Both the position numbers and the translations under genes were made by a program. DNA of 64,000 bases, from the NCBI RefSeq assembly GCF_000375585.1, contig NZ_AQWP01000003.1, positions 172 through 64,171 of the forward strand, given 5' to 3'. Shown piece by piece: positions 7,918 to 16,770 of the stretch. The notes under the pieces are model-generated. The model saw only the letters and a list, made by a program, of their open reading frames with translations. It did no database searches and had not been told where the DNA came from. Origin of the DNA: Sinorhizobium meliloti 4H41. Lineage in GTDB: Bacteria > Pseudomonadota > Alphaproteobacteria > Rhizobiales > Rhizobiaceae. Numbering within the stretch: position 1 is the first letter of the stretch; every line of letters begins with the position of its first letter.

Positions 7918-8607
7918 TCACTGCAGGCTGTGGCGGATCGATACTTCGCGTACCAGCATCGCCGCCTGGGTGCGATTGTGGACGCCCAGCCGGCGCAGAA
8001 GCGCCGTGATATGCGCCTTGACGGTCGCCTCGGCCAGTTGCATCTCGTAGGCGATCAGCTTGTTCGGCATGCCTTCGCAGATCAGGCTCAGAATGCGGGT
8101 CTGCTGCTGCGACAGATGGGCGATCTTGCGCGAGATCGTCTCCACAGACTGGTCCGTGGCCGTCGCGCGCGCCGGCACCGCATAGCCGGGCGGCACATAG
8201 GTCTTGCCGTTCCAGATATCCTGCATCGCTTCCTGGAAATTATGACGGTCGATGTCCTTGGGGATGAACCCCGCCGCACCGGCGGCGATGACCGATTGAA
8301 CCACGTCCTTCGACGTGAAGGCGGAGATCACGATGACCGGAATATCGGGCATCTTCTCCTTGATTTTCAGAAAACCGCTCAAGCCGGACGCATCGGGCAG
8401 GTTCAGATCCAGCATGATCAGATCGGGCGAGAAGCGCATCCTGAGCTGCTGCAGCGCTTCGCTCAGCGACGTCGCCGTTCTGATACGGCGCGTATTGAAG
8501 GTGCTTTCCATCGTCGCGGCCAGAGCATCGCAGTAGAGCGGATGATCATCGATCACCAGGGCCGACTTTATCGAAAGCGAATGAACGGGCAAGGCTGTCC
8601 GCGGCAT
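7918..8607 (-). CDS. LuxR/NarL-family response regulator
   Basis: A 229-residue two-domain regulator. The receiver domain (SALVIDDHPLYCDAL, phospho-Asp in DLIMLDLNLPDASG, Thr/Ser in VISAFTS, Lys in FIPKDI) is followed by a LuxR helix-turn-helix near residues 160-220 (LSQQQTRILSLICEGMPNKLIAYEM, then ATVKAHITALLRRLGV). The ATG at 8607 is chosen over an in-frame one at 8637 because GGGAGGAG lies just before it. It is first in the operon with the FIST sensor and NahK-like kinase, so it is probably the output of that phosphorelay. Related regulators (AgmR/ErbR/ExaE type) switch on quinoprotein alcohol oxidation genes; that target is inferred here from the neighbourhood. Confidence 0.88.
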   Translation of the reverse strand: MPRTALPVHSLSIKSALVIDDHPLYCDALAATMESTFNTRRIRTATSLSEALQQLRMRFSPDLIMLDLNLPDASGLSGFLKIKEKMPDIPVIVISAFTSKDVVQSVIAAGAAGFIPKDIDRHNFQEAMQDIWNGKTYVPPGYAVPARATATDQSVETISRKIAHLSQQQTRILSLICEGMPNKLIAYEMQLAEATVKAHITALLRRLGVHNRTQAAMLVREVSIRHSLQ

Positions 8608-8829
8608 GGCTCTCCTCCCGAGATACTTCCAAGCCAAGAGAGCGACTCAAAGCCACTCCGAGTTCACCGAGAATATCTCTCTCCCAGGCCGTCGTACTCT
8701 CCCCAGCACGACGCGAATCGTTGTCGCACAGTTTTCCACCCCGGGCAATTCCGAGATTTGCCATGCGACGCTACACTGTCGGCGATACGCTTGCGAGATT
8801 CAAGCGCCTCGTTCAGGGGGCCCAGCTAT

Positions 8830-9039
8830 TCAGACGGGGCGGCTCGCATCCGCAACCCTGCATCGCCACTTCTTGACGCGAAGCGCCGGATGCTGCTCGG
8901 ACCATTCGGCGATGTACACCGCGGACTGGAACATGCATTGATTCAACGACCTCAGGTCCTGAAACTGCAGCGTTTCCTCCCGGCATTTTTCGGGTGCCGT
9001 TGCAAGGCATACGGTCAGTACGAGCGTCACCGGGTCCAT
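8830..9039 (-). CDS. Small conserved rhizobial protein of unknown function
   Basis: A 69-residue protein starting at an ATG preceded by GGGAGAAG. It has a hydrophobic start (MDPVTLVLTVCLA), then PEKCREE, NQCMFQSA and a C-terminal WSEQHPALRVKKWRC pattern. Four cysteines and the HP...W.C ending recur in small proteins found widely in Rhizobiales that have no assigned role. It appears monocistronic. It may be exported or membrane-anchored given the hydrophobic N terminus; no function is claimed. Confidence 0.7.
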   Translation of the reverse strand: MDPVTLVLTVCLATAPEKCREETLQFQDLRSLNQCMFQSAVYIAEWSEQHPALRVKKWRCRVADASRPV

Positions 9040-9142
9040 GACTTCTCCCGTTTCGGATGAAGCTTACGCACGGACCAATATAACCGTCCACGCGTGAATG
9101 CGCCAGCCGCCGGCCGAAGCGGTGGGCATGCGCGGCCGCGGA

Positions 9143-9511
9143 TCATCGTGATCGGGGAGGCGAGCGGAGCATCCGTTGCGGCAGGGCGCGCGTTTCTTTC
9201 AGATGATCGCAAAACAGGTTCTTGAAATCGCGGAACTTCCTGAAACCGAGGTGACCCGCCAGACGCACGACCGTGGCCGTGGACACGCCGCACTCATCCG
9301 CTATCGAAGTCGCCGTGCCGAAGGCGATGATGTCGGGATGGTCGAGTATGGCGCGCATGACGCGCTTGCGTTCGCCGGGAAAGACCACCTCCCTCTTCGC
9401 GATCATGGCATTCAGTTCGCGAAGATTGGAGGGAGGCATTCTTCCGGATCGGCAGCTCATTGCCTTGCGATCGGTTTCTTTCTCCTCGGCCGTTGCGGAC
9501 AGCAAAGCCAT
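9143..9511 (-). CDS. RpiR-type helix-turn-helix protein lacking the SIS domain
   Basis: A 122-residue protein with a clear RpiR-family N-terminal DNA-binding domain at about residues 35-105: NAMIAKREVVFPGERKRVM, then TSIADECGVSTATVVRLAGHLGF and KFRDFKNLF. Normal RpiR regulators are about 280 residues and end with a sugar-phosphate-binding SIS domain. Here the frame stops soon after the HTH (LPQRMLRSPPRSR) and no SIS-like coding sequence follows. The start shares its A with the TGA stop of the upstream phosphatase (TGATG), so it is co-translated as the last gene of the importer operon. It could be a stand-alone binding protein or a truncated remnant. Confidence 0.75.
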   Translation of the reverse strand: MALLSATAEEKETDRKAMSCRSGRMPPSNLRELNAMIAKREVVFPGERKRVMRAILDHPDIIAFGTATSIADECGVSTATVVRLAGHLGFRKFRDFKNLFCDHLKETRALPQRMLRSPPRSR

Positions 9512-10131
9512 CAACGGACATCCTCGATCAGCCGCACCCACTCCGCCGCACGGGCTGCGGCCTCGATGAGAACGGGTTTCGGGGCCTTGTACCACTCTGC
9601 TCGCGCGAGTTCGCGGCGCTCGCGAATGTGCGCGATCGCGCCGGCAAGCGTCGAGAATTCCGAAGGAAGCGTCAGGTGCAGAAACAGCGCCATGACGATC
9701 ACCGAACGCGATCGTCCTCCCCGGCAATTGACAAGCACGTTGCCACGTTCCCGCCTCGGATAGGACGGCTTCTCCGGCAAGATCTGCTCCAGGGCGGCGC
9801 GCAGAATGTAATAGGCCGCGACCATCTGCGTGTCCGGGTTGCCGGAACCGTCGATCAAGCCGATCTTATAATAGCGGATCTCCCCGGGTCCGTAGGCGCT
9901 GCCTTGGTGATCCGATACCAAGTCAGCCTGCCGCACATAGTTGAAATCCAGGTTGACCGCACAATTGACCACGGTGGTGACGCCGTTCCGGCGCAGCAGA
10001 TCGAGATCGCTCGCGCCTTCCTTGCCGCTGATGAAGAGATCGACGCCGTAGAGCGGATGCTTCTCGTAGACCAGGCTGAGCTTCGGAAGTTCGGCGTCGA
10101 TCGATTGCGGGTCTGTTTCCAAGTGCTGCAT
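9511..10131 (-). CDS. PTP-like (dual-specificity type) cysteine phosphatase, copy 1
   Basis: A 206-residue cytoplasmic protein with a phosphatase P-loop VNCRGGRSRS, Cys136 and Arg142 in C-x5-R-S spacing. The residue before the Cys is Asn, not the usual His. A possible general-acid Asp lies upstream in GLIDGSGNPD. The start at 10131 is preferred over ATG 10152 because CCGGAGAA precedes it. PTP-fold enzymes act on phosphoproteins, and one branch hydrolyses inositol polyphosphates. Linkage to an inositol-monophosphatase-family gene upstream, and the same pairing at 21439-22951, makes a small-molecule phosphoester substrate plausible, but that is inference. Confidence 0.82.
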   Translation of the reverse strand: MQHLETDPQSIDAELPKLSLVYEKHPLYGVDLFISGKEGASDLDLLRRNGVTTVVNCAVNLDFNYVRQADLVSDHQGSAYGPGEIRYYKIGLIDGSGNPDTQMVAAYYILRAALEQILPEKPSYPRRERGNVLVNCRGGRSRSVIVMALFLHLTLPSEFSTLAGAIAHIRERRELARAEWYKAPKPVLIEAAARAAEWVRLIEDVR

Positions 10132-10191
10132 GCTTTTCTCCGGCGCCGACATAAGGTCGTCGCGCTGTGTCTGACTGCGTCGATGCGCCTG

Positions 10192-11076
10192 CTAATGTCC
10201 GGCCTTTGCGATCCGTGACGCCGAGATCGATCGGGCGACCCGCTCGAGGGTCGGATAATCCGCCCCTCTCCCGGTGGCGATATAGCCCGGGCACATGAAA
10301 TCCGCGGCATCGACCGCCACCTTGCCGAGGGTTAGCGGCTCGTATCGCCCGCCGGCATTCCTGAGGATGAGCGTTGCGGCGGCGACGTCCCAGGCGTTGA
10401 CGCCGAAGCCGGCTGCGGCGTCCGCCCATCCGGCCGCCACATGGGCGATGCTGAGCGCCGCGCTTCCGGGCCGGCGCAGTGTCGAGAAGGTTTCCGTCAA
10501 TGCTCCGAAATTGGCAAGCGCCGCCTCGCGGCCGTCGAGCCGGAAATCACGCGCAACCGGGTAGCCCGTGATCAGAGTGGCGCGCTTTTCGTCACCGGCG
10601 GCACGCGAAGCGAGTGCCTTGCCGTTCAGCTCCGCCTTTTCGAGATCGGCCGAGAACATGAGGTCCGCCACCGGGTCGTAGACGGCGCCGGCGAGCACGG
10701 CCCCATCCTTGACCACGGCGACCGATACGCACCAGAAGGCAATTCCGCGCGCGAAATTCGCCGTCCCGTCGATCGGGTCGACATACCACTGGAACTCGCC
10801 GTCGCCCGTCTGGCCGCCCTCCTCGCCCATGACCGCCGAGTTCGGCTCATGCTCGAATATATAAGCTCGAATGATCGCCTCCGCCCGCCGGTCGTGGACA
10901 GTCACGATGTCGTGCAGATCGGCCTTGTAGTCCACCGCCATTTCGAAACGGAACGCCTCGAGAAGGGGCGCTCGGACCGCAAGGGCTGCTCCCCGCGCGG
11001 TCTCCGCAAGGCGCTGCGAGAGAGCAACGGCATGGCGATCGGCGATAATCGGTCCGGAAGGCGAACTTTGCTGCAT
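10192..11076 (-). CDS. Inositol monophosphatase-family phosphatase, copy 1
   Basis: A 294-residue Mg-dependent phosphatase. Family motifs: GEEGG (metal-binding Glu), DPIDGTANFARG (catalytic Asp-rich loop) and near the C terminus NAWDVAAATLILRNAGG. Relatives hydrolyse inositol-1-phosphate, 3'-phosphoadenosine phosphate, fructose-1,6-bisphosphate or histidinol phosphate; the motifs do not separate these. It follows the second solute-binding protein by 56 bp in the ABC-importer operon and precedes the PTP-like phosphatase. That suggests it removes phosphate from the imported compound or a breakdown product. A paralogue at 22085 lies in the second operon of the same regulon. Confidence 0.88.
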   Translation of the reverse strand: MQQSSPSGPIIADRHAVALSQRLAETARGAALAVRAPLLEAFRFEMAVDYKADLHDIVTVHDRRAEAIIRAYIFEHEPNSAVMGEEGGQTGDGEFQWYVDPIDGTANFARGIAFWCVSVAVVKDGAVLAGAVYDPVADLMFSADLEKAELNGKALASRAAGDEKRATLITGYPVARDFRLDGREAALANFGALTETFSTLRRPGSAALSIAHVAAGWADAAAGFGVNAWDVAAATLILRNAGGRYEPLTLGKVAVDAADFMCPGYIATGRGADYPTLERVARSISASRIAKAGH

Positions 11077-11132
11077 TGGATATCCCAGTCTGTTGGAGGA
11101 AAGCCCGGCGCGACGCCCGCGCCGGAACGCGG

Positions 11133-12263
11133 TCACTTGCTGTAATTGCTGCGCCAGAAGTCCTGCCACTCCTCGCGCCGGTCGAAGTCGCTGAGGCCGG
11201 TGGATGAATCGTAGCCGAAGAGCCGATCGGACACGGACATCAATCCGGACGGCTCGTCGGCGGGCATCTTGATGTCGATGTTGGTCGGCAGCTTGCCGTC
11301 CTTCATCTGCGGGCCGATGCCTTCTTCCGTAAGGATATAGTGGACGAAGAGCCTGGCGGCGTTCGGGCTCGCTGTCTTGGAGGCGATCAGCCCGAGCTTG
11401 ACGTAGGTCCAGCCGATCCAGGGGTCGAGGTCCTTGCAGATGCCGAGCTTGTATCCCTTGGCTTCGTTGTCGCGGAACTTGGCCGAGCTCAGGAGGCCGA
11501 AGAACGGCGCCTTCTGCCCCGGCGCGCCCACGGCCTCGGCCACGGGATCGTCGCCGTCCGTCGCTAGCGGCGCATTCTCCGCTAGCGCCTTGATCCAGGC
11601 GGCGGATGCGCTTTTCTCCTCCGTCTGCAAATCCTTGCCGAAATGCGCCTTGTAGGCGGCGGCGACCTTGTCGTCGCCATGCGCCTCCATCTGGTTGAAC
11701 CAGTCGGTATAGGTGCTCTTCGTCAACGGGTCGACGAGCGCGACCTTGCCCTTCCACTTCGGCTCCGTCAGTTCCCATATGTTGGAGACCGGGCATTTGT
11801 CATAGGCTTCGGTGTTGTAGGCCCAGACATTGGCATTGGTCGAAATCGCCAGCGGATTTCGAAACTCCGCCGGTATCTTGGCAGTCATGTCCTCCGGCAG
11901 ATAACTCTGCACGAATTCCTCCGGCAGGAGCTGCGCCAAGGCTGCCGGCGCGTCGGTGATCAGGACAACGTCGCCCTGCACATTGTCCGCCTGCGCCTCG
12001 CGGATGATCATTTCGAGCTGGCTGTTCGCCGACACCTTCATGCCGGTCGCCTTCAGCCCGTATTTGGCGCTGAAATTTTCCGCCATCTCGACGATCTTGC
12101 CGGTGCTGTCATAGATGGTGATCGGTTTTTCGTTCCTTGCCGCCGCGATCACGCGATCGAGGTCGAACCCCTCTGCCGCAACAGCCGTGGCCGAAATCAC
12201 TCCGGCTGCGAGTCCGAGCGCGGCCACCGCGGTCCGCCCTATCCTGTGAATATGCGCCTTCAT
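11133..12263 (-). CDS. ABC importer solute-binding protein (Fbp/Afu type), copy 2
   Basis: A 376-residue periplasmic binding protein with a signal peptide (MKAHIHRIGRTAVAALGLAAGVISATAVAAE). The mature start FDLDRVIAAARNEKPITIYDSTGKI is shared almost word for word with the upstream gene at 12286-13410; both are family-1 type-2 extracellular binding proteins of the FbpA/AfuA group. Members bind ferric iron, thiamine, 2-aminoethylphosphonate or phosphorylated sugars. ATG 12263 is used because GGGAGGAG gives better spacing than for the adjacent ATG 12266. Two binding proteins for one permease/ATPase pair suggests two ligands or affinities. Confidence 0.87.
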   Translation of the reverse strand: MKAHIHRIGRTAVAALGLAAGVISATAVAAEGFDLDRVIAAARNEKPITIYDSTGKIVEMAENFSAKYGLKATGMKVSANSQLEMIIREAQADNVQGDVVLITDAPAALAQLLPEEFVQSYLPEDMTAKIPAEFRNPLAISTNANVWAYNTEAYDKCPVSNIWELTEPKWKGKVALVDPLTKSTYTDWFNQMEAHGDDKVAAAYKAHFGKDLQTEEKSASAAWIKALAENAPLATDGDDPVAEAVGAPGQKAPFFGLLSSAKFRDNEAKGYKLGICKDLDPWIGWTYVKLGLIASKTASPNAARLFVHYILTEEGIGPQMKDGKLPTNIDIKMPADEPSGLMSVSDRLFGYDSSTGLSDFDRREEWQDFWRSNYSK

Positions 12264-12285
12264 CATCTCCTCCCGCTTCCGGCTT

Positions 12286-13410
12286 CTATTTTTGATAGTG
12301 CACGCGCCAGAAATCCTGCCACGTCTCACGCGCGTCCCAGTCGTCGAGGCTGGTCGCCATGCTGTAGGGCAGAAGCTGGTCGAGAACGGTCGCTATCCCC
12401 GACGGTTCGTCCGCCGGCGGAGCCACTTCCCTGTTGGTCGACATCTTGCCGTCCACGGCCTGCGGAGCGATCCCTTCGGCCGTCATGACGTAGTGGATGA
12501 AGAGTCGCGCAGCATTTGGGCTGTCCGTGCCCTTGGTGATCAGCCCGACGCCCGGATAGAGCCAGCCGACCCATGGCTTCAGGTCCTTGCAGAGGCCGAG
12601 CTTCATGCCCTTTTCCGCATTGTCGCGGAACTTCGCGGAGCTCATCAGTCCCATGAAGGGTTCGGATTGCCCGGGCGCCCCGACCGCATCGGCCGCCGCG
12701 GCGTCCGCATCGGTCAGGAGCGGCGCGTTGGCTGCAAGCGCCTTGACCCAGGCCGCAGTCGCGCTTGCCTCCTCGGTCTGGATATCCTTGCCGTAGAGCG
12801 CCTTATAGGCGGCAGCGACCTCTTCGTCGCCGTGCTTCGCCATCTGGTTGAACCAGTCGACATAGGATGCCTTCCCGAGCGGATCCTGCATGGCGACCTT
12901 GCCCTTCCATTCGGGCTCGGTCAGCTGCCAGATATTCGTGACCGGGCATTTGTCGAAGAGCTCGGTATTGTAGGCCCAGACATTGGCGCTGGTGACCACC
13001 GTCAACGGGTCCTGGTACTCCGCCGGAATGTTCGCTGCGAGATCCGGGGGCAGCCAGCTCTCGGCAAATCCCTGCGGGATGAGCTGCGCCATGGCGGCCG
13101 GAGCGTCGCTGATGATGGAGACGTCGCCCTGGATGTTGTTGGCCCGGGCCTCACGGATGATCATCTCGAGCTGGGCCGATGCCTTGACCTTCGAGCCCTC
13201 CGCGCCGACGTCGTATTTGTCGGCGAAATTCTTCGCCATCTCGACGATTTTGCCGGTGCTGTCATAGACCGTAATCGGCTTTTCCTTGCGGGCCGCCTCG
13301 ACAAGGGCGTCGATATCGAAAGGTTCCTCCGCCCGTGCTCCCGTGCCAAGCACGGTCAGCATCGCCGTCGCGCAAAGCAAAAATCTGCCGCTTCTCACAT
13401 TCCGCTTCAT
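12286..13410 (-). CDS. ABC importer solute-binding protein (Fbp/Afu type), copy 1
   Basis: A 374-residue binding protein with signal peptide (MKRNVRSGRFLLCATAMLTVLGTGARAEE). It matches the downstream copy in the blocks KPITVYDSTGKIVEMAKNF, SAQLEMIIREARANN-type segment, VTSANVWAYNTELFDKCPV and IHYVMTAEGIAPQ. The typical tyrosine-rich iron site of ferric-binding proteins is not evident in the C-terminal part, so a non-iron ligand is possible. In the same family AfuA binds phosphorylated sugars and PhnS-type proteins bind phosphonates. It lies 40 bp after the ATPase gene; the downstream paralogue starts about 20 bp after its stop. Confidence 0.87.
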   Translation of the reverse strand: MKRNVRSGRFLLCATAMLTVLGTGARAEEPFDIDALVEAARKEKPITVYDSTGKIVEMAKNFADKYDVGAEGSKVKASAQLEMIIREARANNIQGDVSIISDAPAAMAQLIPQGFAESWLPPDLAANIPAEYQDPLTVVTSANVWAYNTELFDKCPVTNIWQLTEPEWKGKVAMQDPLGKASYVDWFNQMAKHGDEEVAAAYKALYGKDIQTEEASATAAWVKALAANAPLLTDADAAAADAVGAPGQSEPFMGLMSSAKFRDNAEKGMKLGLCKDLKPWVGWLYPGVGLITKGTDSPNAARLFIHYVMTAEGIAPQAVDGKMSTNREVAPPADEPSGIATVLDQLLPYSMATSLDDWDARETWQDFWRVHYQK

Positions 13411-13450
13411 ATTTTTTCTCCCTCCGCAGGTTTTTCCGGTTTGTTGGTTA

Positions 13451-14584
13451 TCAGTTGTAGGCGAGGCTTCTCAGTCGCGCGTCCGCCTCCGCGATCCGGC
13501 GGCCGTCCGTATCGAAGACATGCAGCGCCTCCGGCGGCGCGAAGAAAAACACCCTGGCGCCCTGCTCGATCCGCGGCAGAACATGGGTCGTCAGGAACAG
13601 GGTGTGGCTCTCGCTCCTGAGCTCCAGGATCCAGTTGCCTCCGGTCGGCAGAACGCCGGTCACGGTTGTCTCGCCGGAGAAGCTGCCCTTCGGCACATCC
13701 TCGATCCGCGTTGCATAGCCGATCGCCTCCGGGCGGATGCCGACGGAGCCTACCCCCGTGAGGTGCGGATAACGCGTGGCAAGATAGGCCTCCGCCTTGT
13801 CGGCCACGTCGGACGTGCCGGGCTCGCCGAAGGTCAATATGTTGATCGGGGGACTGCCGACGAACTCTGCGACGAAACGGTTCGCCGGGCGATCGTAGAT
13901 GTCGTTCGGCGTGCCCATCTGCTGCAGAGTGCCTTCGTTCATGACGGCAATCGTCGTCGCGAGCGTCATCGCCTCCCATTGATCATGGGTGACGAAGACG
14001 ATGGTGGTCTTGAATTCCTTATGCAGCCGCTTGAGCTCCGCCCGCATTTCCAGGCGCAACCGCGCATCCAGATTGGAGAGCGGCTCGTCGAGGAGCAGCA
14101 CGCCGGGGTTGATGGCCAGCATGCGGGCAAGGGCCACTCGCTGCTGCTGGCCGCCGGACAGTTGCGACGGATAGCGGTCCCGGTATTTGGCGATATCGAG
14201 CGCCTGCATGACGCGCTCGACGCGCTCCTCCCTTTCCGCTTTGGGGAGCTTCCGCAGTCTGAGGCCGAAATCCGTGTTGCGCTCGATCGTCAGATGCGGC
14301 CACAAGGCATAGCTTTGGAAGACGAGGCCCATCTCCCGCTTCTCCGGCGGTACGAAGACCCCGCCGTCCACGCAGTCGACCACACGATCGCCGACCCTTA
14401 TTTCGCCGCCCGACAGGTTCTCGAGGCCGGCAATCATCCGGAGCGTCGTGGTTTTCCCACAGCCCGATGGGCCGAGGAGGCACATGAATTCGCCATCGCG
14501 GATCTCGAGATCGAGGTTGGAAACGGCGTTTGCGGAATTCACGCCGTAGTTCTTCTGCGCACCGCGCAGGTTGATCGTTGGCAT
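13451..14584 (-). CDS. ABC importer ATP-binding protein (Fbp/Pot/Afu type)
   Basis: A 377-residue ATPase with Walker A GPSGCGKTTT, Q-loop VFQSYALWPHLT, signature LSGGQQQRVALARML, Walker B GVLLLDEPLSNLD and H-loop VTHDQWEAM. A regulatory TOBE-like domain occupies the last 130 residues (VGIRPEAIGYATR). This length and architecture are typical of importers for iron, spermidine, 2-aminoethylphosphonate or sugar phosphates. The start codon overlaps the stop of the fused permease (TGATG), so the two are translationally coupled. Confidence 0.92.
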   Translation of the reverse strand: MPTINLRGAQKNYGVNSANAVSNLDLEIRDGEFMCLLGPSGCGKTTTLRMIAGLENLSGGEIRVGDRVVDCVDGGVFVPPEKREMGLVFQSYALWPHLTIERNTDFGLRLRKLPKAEREERVERVMQALDIAKYRDRYPSQLSGGQQQRVALARMLAINPGVLLLDEPLSNLDARLRLEMRAELKRLHKEFKTTIVFVTHDQWEAMTLATTIAVMNEGTLQQMGTPNDIYDRPANRFVAEFVGSPPINILTFGEPGTSDVADKAEAYLATRYPHLTGVGSVGIRPEAIGYATRIEDVPKGSFSGETTVTGVLPTGGNWILELRSESHTLFLTTHVLPRIEQGARVFFFAPPEALHVFDTDGRRIAEADARLRSLAYN

Positions 14585-16431
14585 CAGCTTCCAAGTCCTT
14601 CTGCAAGATTTGTGCGGGTCAGCTTCTGAGCGATGAGCGTGCCGCCATAGGCGATGGCGGCGATGATGAGCACCACGGCATTCGCGGCCTGCGTGTAGTG
14701 GTAGTCGACCAGCCGCAACGAATAGGTGGTCAGCACATCCGTGCTCGGCACCGCCAGGATGACGAAAAGGCTGAGGCCCTTGATCCCGGAGATGAACGGC
14801 AGCAGCACGCCGGTCACGAGCGAGCCCTTCTGGATCGGAATGACGATCGAGATCATCCGCCTGAGCCAGCCGGCTCCGGCGACCTGGGCCGCCTCCTCCG
14901 GGTCCTTGCCGAGCTGCGTCATGGCCGAGATGCCGGCGCGCGAGGCGTAGGGCATCTGGTCGGCTATGAGCGCGAGAATGAGGATGATGACCGTGCCATA
15001 GAGCGCCGGCAATGGGCCGCGGGGAACCGCGAAAAGCGACAGATAGGCAGCGGCAAAGGCGATGCCGGGCACCAGATAGGGCAGGAAGGTCACCTGCCGA
15101 AGATAGACCGACAGGAGGCGCACCGGCGTGCGGATGACCACGTAGCCGACCAGCAGGCCGAGAATGCCGGATGTTACCGAGGCGAGGCCGACGATCGTCA
15201 GCGTGTTCTTTGCAGCGTCCCAGAGATCGGGGCTCAAGAGGATGCCGGTCTTCAGGGCAATCGTGTCGAGATCACGACCGATCCAGTAGTCCAGCGTGAA
15301 GTTGTCGAGCGTGAACCTCGCAGGAACCTTCATGATCGTCGACAGCAACAAGGTGAGGAGCGGCAAGCCGACGCTCAACAGAAAGACCGTGGCGGCGAAT
15401 CCGGCCGCCGGCAGACGCATGCGGCCAAGGCGACTCTGCCGGTTCATCGACCCCTTCGAACCGATCGTGACGAACCGCCGTGCCTCGCGCACCAGCCGTG
15501 CATCGATCCACAGAGTGATGATGCCTATCAGCATGATCGAGCCGGCGATCACCCCGGCGACGCCCGTCTGGCGCGAGGCGATGCTGCGGAAGAGCGACGT
15601 CGAGAGAACTTCGAACTTGACCGGCAGACCGAGCACATAGGGCACGCCGAATTCGCCCAGGCACTTGGCGAAGATGAGCACCATTGAGGAGAGCAATGCC
15701 GGGCGCATCAGGGGCAGGATGATCTGCAGCGCCACCTGGTGGCGTCTGGCGCCGAGAATGCGTGCCGAGTCCTCGAGCTGGGAATCGAAGCGCCTGAGCG
15801 CCGAGCCGAACAGGAGAATGACGAAGGGCGTATAGTGCAGCGCGAGGATGATGGTGATCGGAATCCGGCCATAGGCGAGCCAGTCGGGCGGCGTCAGCCC
15901 CATCGCTTCCAGCCATCCGGGCTGGCCGCCGACCGTACGGTTCTTGAAGAGCGTCGTCCAGGCGAGCGCGAAGGTCCAGGCCGGCAGCATGTAGGGCACG
16001 ATCAGCGCGGTCGCGAACCAGCGGCGCCCGAACATGTCCGTCCGACTGATGAGCCAGGCAAGCACAGTGCCGATCAGCAGCGACAGCGATATGGCGCCCA
16101 CGGCAACCGAGAGCGTATTGAAGAGCGGTCGCCAGAACAGGTCCGCCGACACCGGTGAGAACAGCGCTCTGTCGAGATAGTAGAGCGTGAGATCGCCGAC
16201 ATCCTTGCTCAGGCGCCGCTCGTGCCCGAACTGCACGCGCACGGCGTCGAGCACGATGGAAATGATCGGAACGACGATCAGGTATGTGAACAGCAGCGCC
16301 GTCAGAACACCGATCAGGGTCGTGGGTTCACGCAGGGCAACCTTCAGCCGATAGCGCCATGCCTGCCAGGCCGAAGGCGTGGCAGACCGGTTTTCGGCTG
16401 CCGCCTTTGCCGGTTCACTTAGAAGAGCCAT
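14584..16431 (-). CDS. ABC importer permease, two BPD domains fused (FbpB-like)
   Basis: A 615-residue membrane protein with about 12 hydrophobic segments and two copies of the binding-protein-dependent transport domain. The first EAA-type loop is near DSARILGARRHQVALQIILPLMRPAL and the second near DPEEAAQVAGAGWLRRMISIVIP. Fused permeases of this length are typical of FbpB/AfuB systems. ATG 16431 is chosen over 16443 because GGGAGGAACA directly precedes it. It is the first gene of a seven-gene operon (permease, ATPase, two binding proteins, IMPase, PTP, HTH protein). Confidence 0.9.
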   Translation of the reverse strand: MALLSEPAKAAAENRSATPSAWQAWRYRLKVALREPTTLIGVLTALLFTYLIVVPIISIVLDAVRVQFGHERRLSKDVGDLTLYYLDRALFSPVSADLFWRPLFNTLSVAVGAISLSLLIGTVLAWLISRTDMFGRRWFATALIVPYMLPAWTFALAWTTLFKNRTVGGQPGWLEAMGLTPPDWLAYGRIPITIILALHYTPFVILLFGSALRRFDSQLEDSARILGARRHQVALQIILPLMRPALLSSMVLIFAKCLGEFGVPYVLGLPVKFEVLSTSLFRSIASRQTGVAGVIAGSIMLIGIITLWIDARLVREARRFVTIGSKGSMNRQSRLGRMRLPAAGFAATVFLLSVGLPLLTLLLSTIMKVPARFTLDNFTLDYWIGRDLDTIALKTGILLSPDLWDAAKNTLTIVGLASVTSGILGLLVGYVVIRTPVRLLSVYLRQVTFLPYLVPGIAFAAAYLSLFAVPRGPLPALYGTVIILILALIADQMPYASRAGISAMTQLGKDPEEAAQVAGAGWLRRMISIVIPIQKGSLVTGVLLPFISGIKGLSLFVILAVPSTDVLTTYSLRLVDYHYTQAANAVVLIIAAIAYGGTLIAQKLTRTNLAEGLGS

Positions 16432-16718
16432 TGTTCCTCCCATGGCCGCTTATGCTGCTTCGCCGGCATCGATGTCCGTCGCCGCGCGCTGAAGTCGTTT
16501 GCGGAAAGCTCGGGCCCGCTGTACCGCATCGGCAGCCCGCCTCCGTTCCTCCCGGGCCGTGCCGTTGCTGCGACGTCGCCGCCAACAGCTTCGCGGCGTC
16601 TCCTCCCACTGAGACGAACCGCGCTGTCGTCCGGCCCGCCGATGGAATAAAAATTCCAAAATCCGCGTTTTTATGGAACGTATGATCGATTCAGCTCGCT
16701 CGTTTGTCAACAGAAAAA

Positions 16719-16732
16719 TGCACACGTGATCA
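16719..16732. promoter_or_regulatory. Candidate LacI-family operator, importer promoter
   Basis: TGCACACGTGATCA, an imperfect dyad around a central ACACGTG core. It shares the form TGNACACGTGNTCA with 16771-16784 (one end base differs) and with 22987-23000. It lies just upstream of the putative -35 box of the importer operon. Confidence 0.6.
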
Positions 16733-16770
16733 ATTAACTATCATATTGTATTTATTGGTTATTTTTGATA

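Noticed and set aside
11133..16431. Importer as a ferric-iron uptake system
   Set aside because: The ATPase and fused permease fit iron importers, but the operon carries phosphatases and a LacI regulator, has no Fur-like context that I could see, and the iron-site tyrosines are not evident in the binding proteins.
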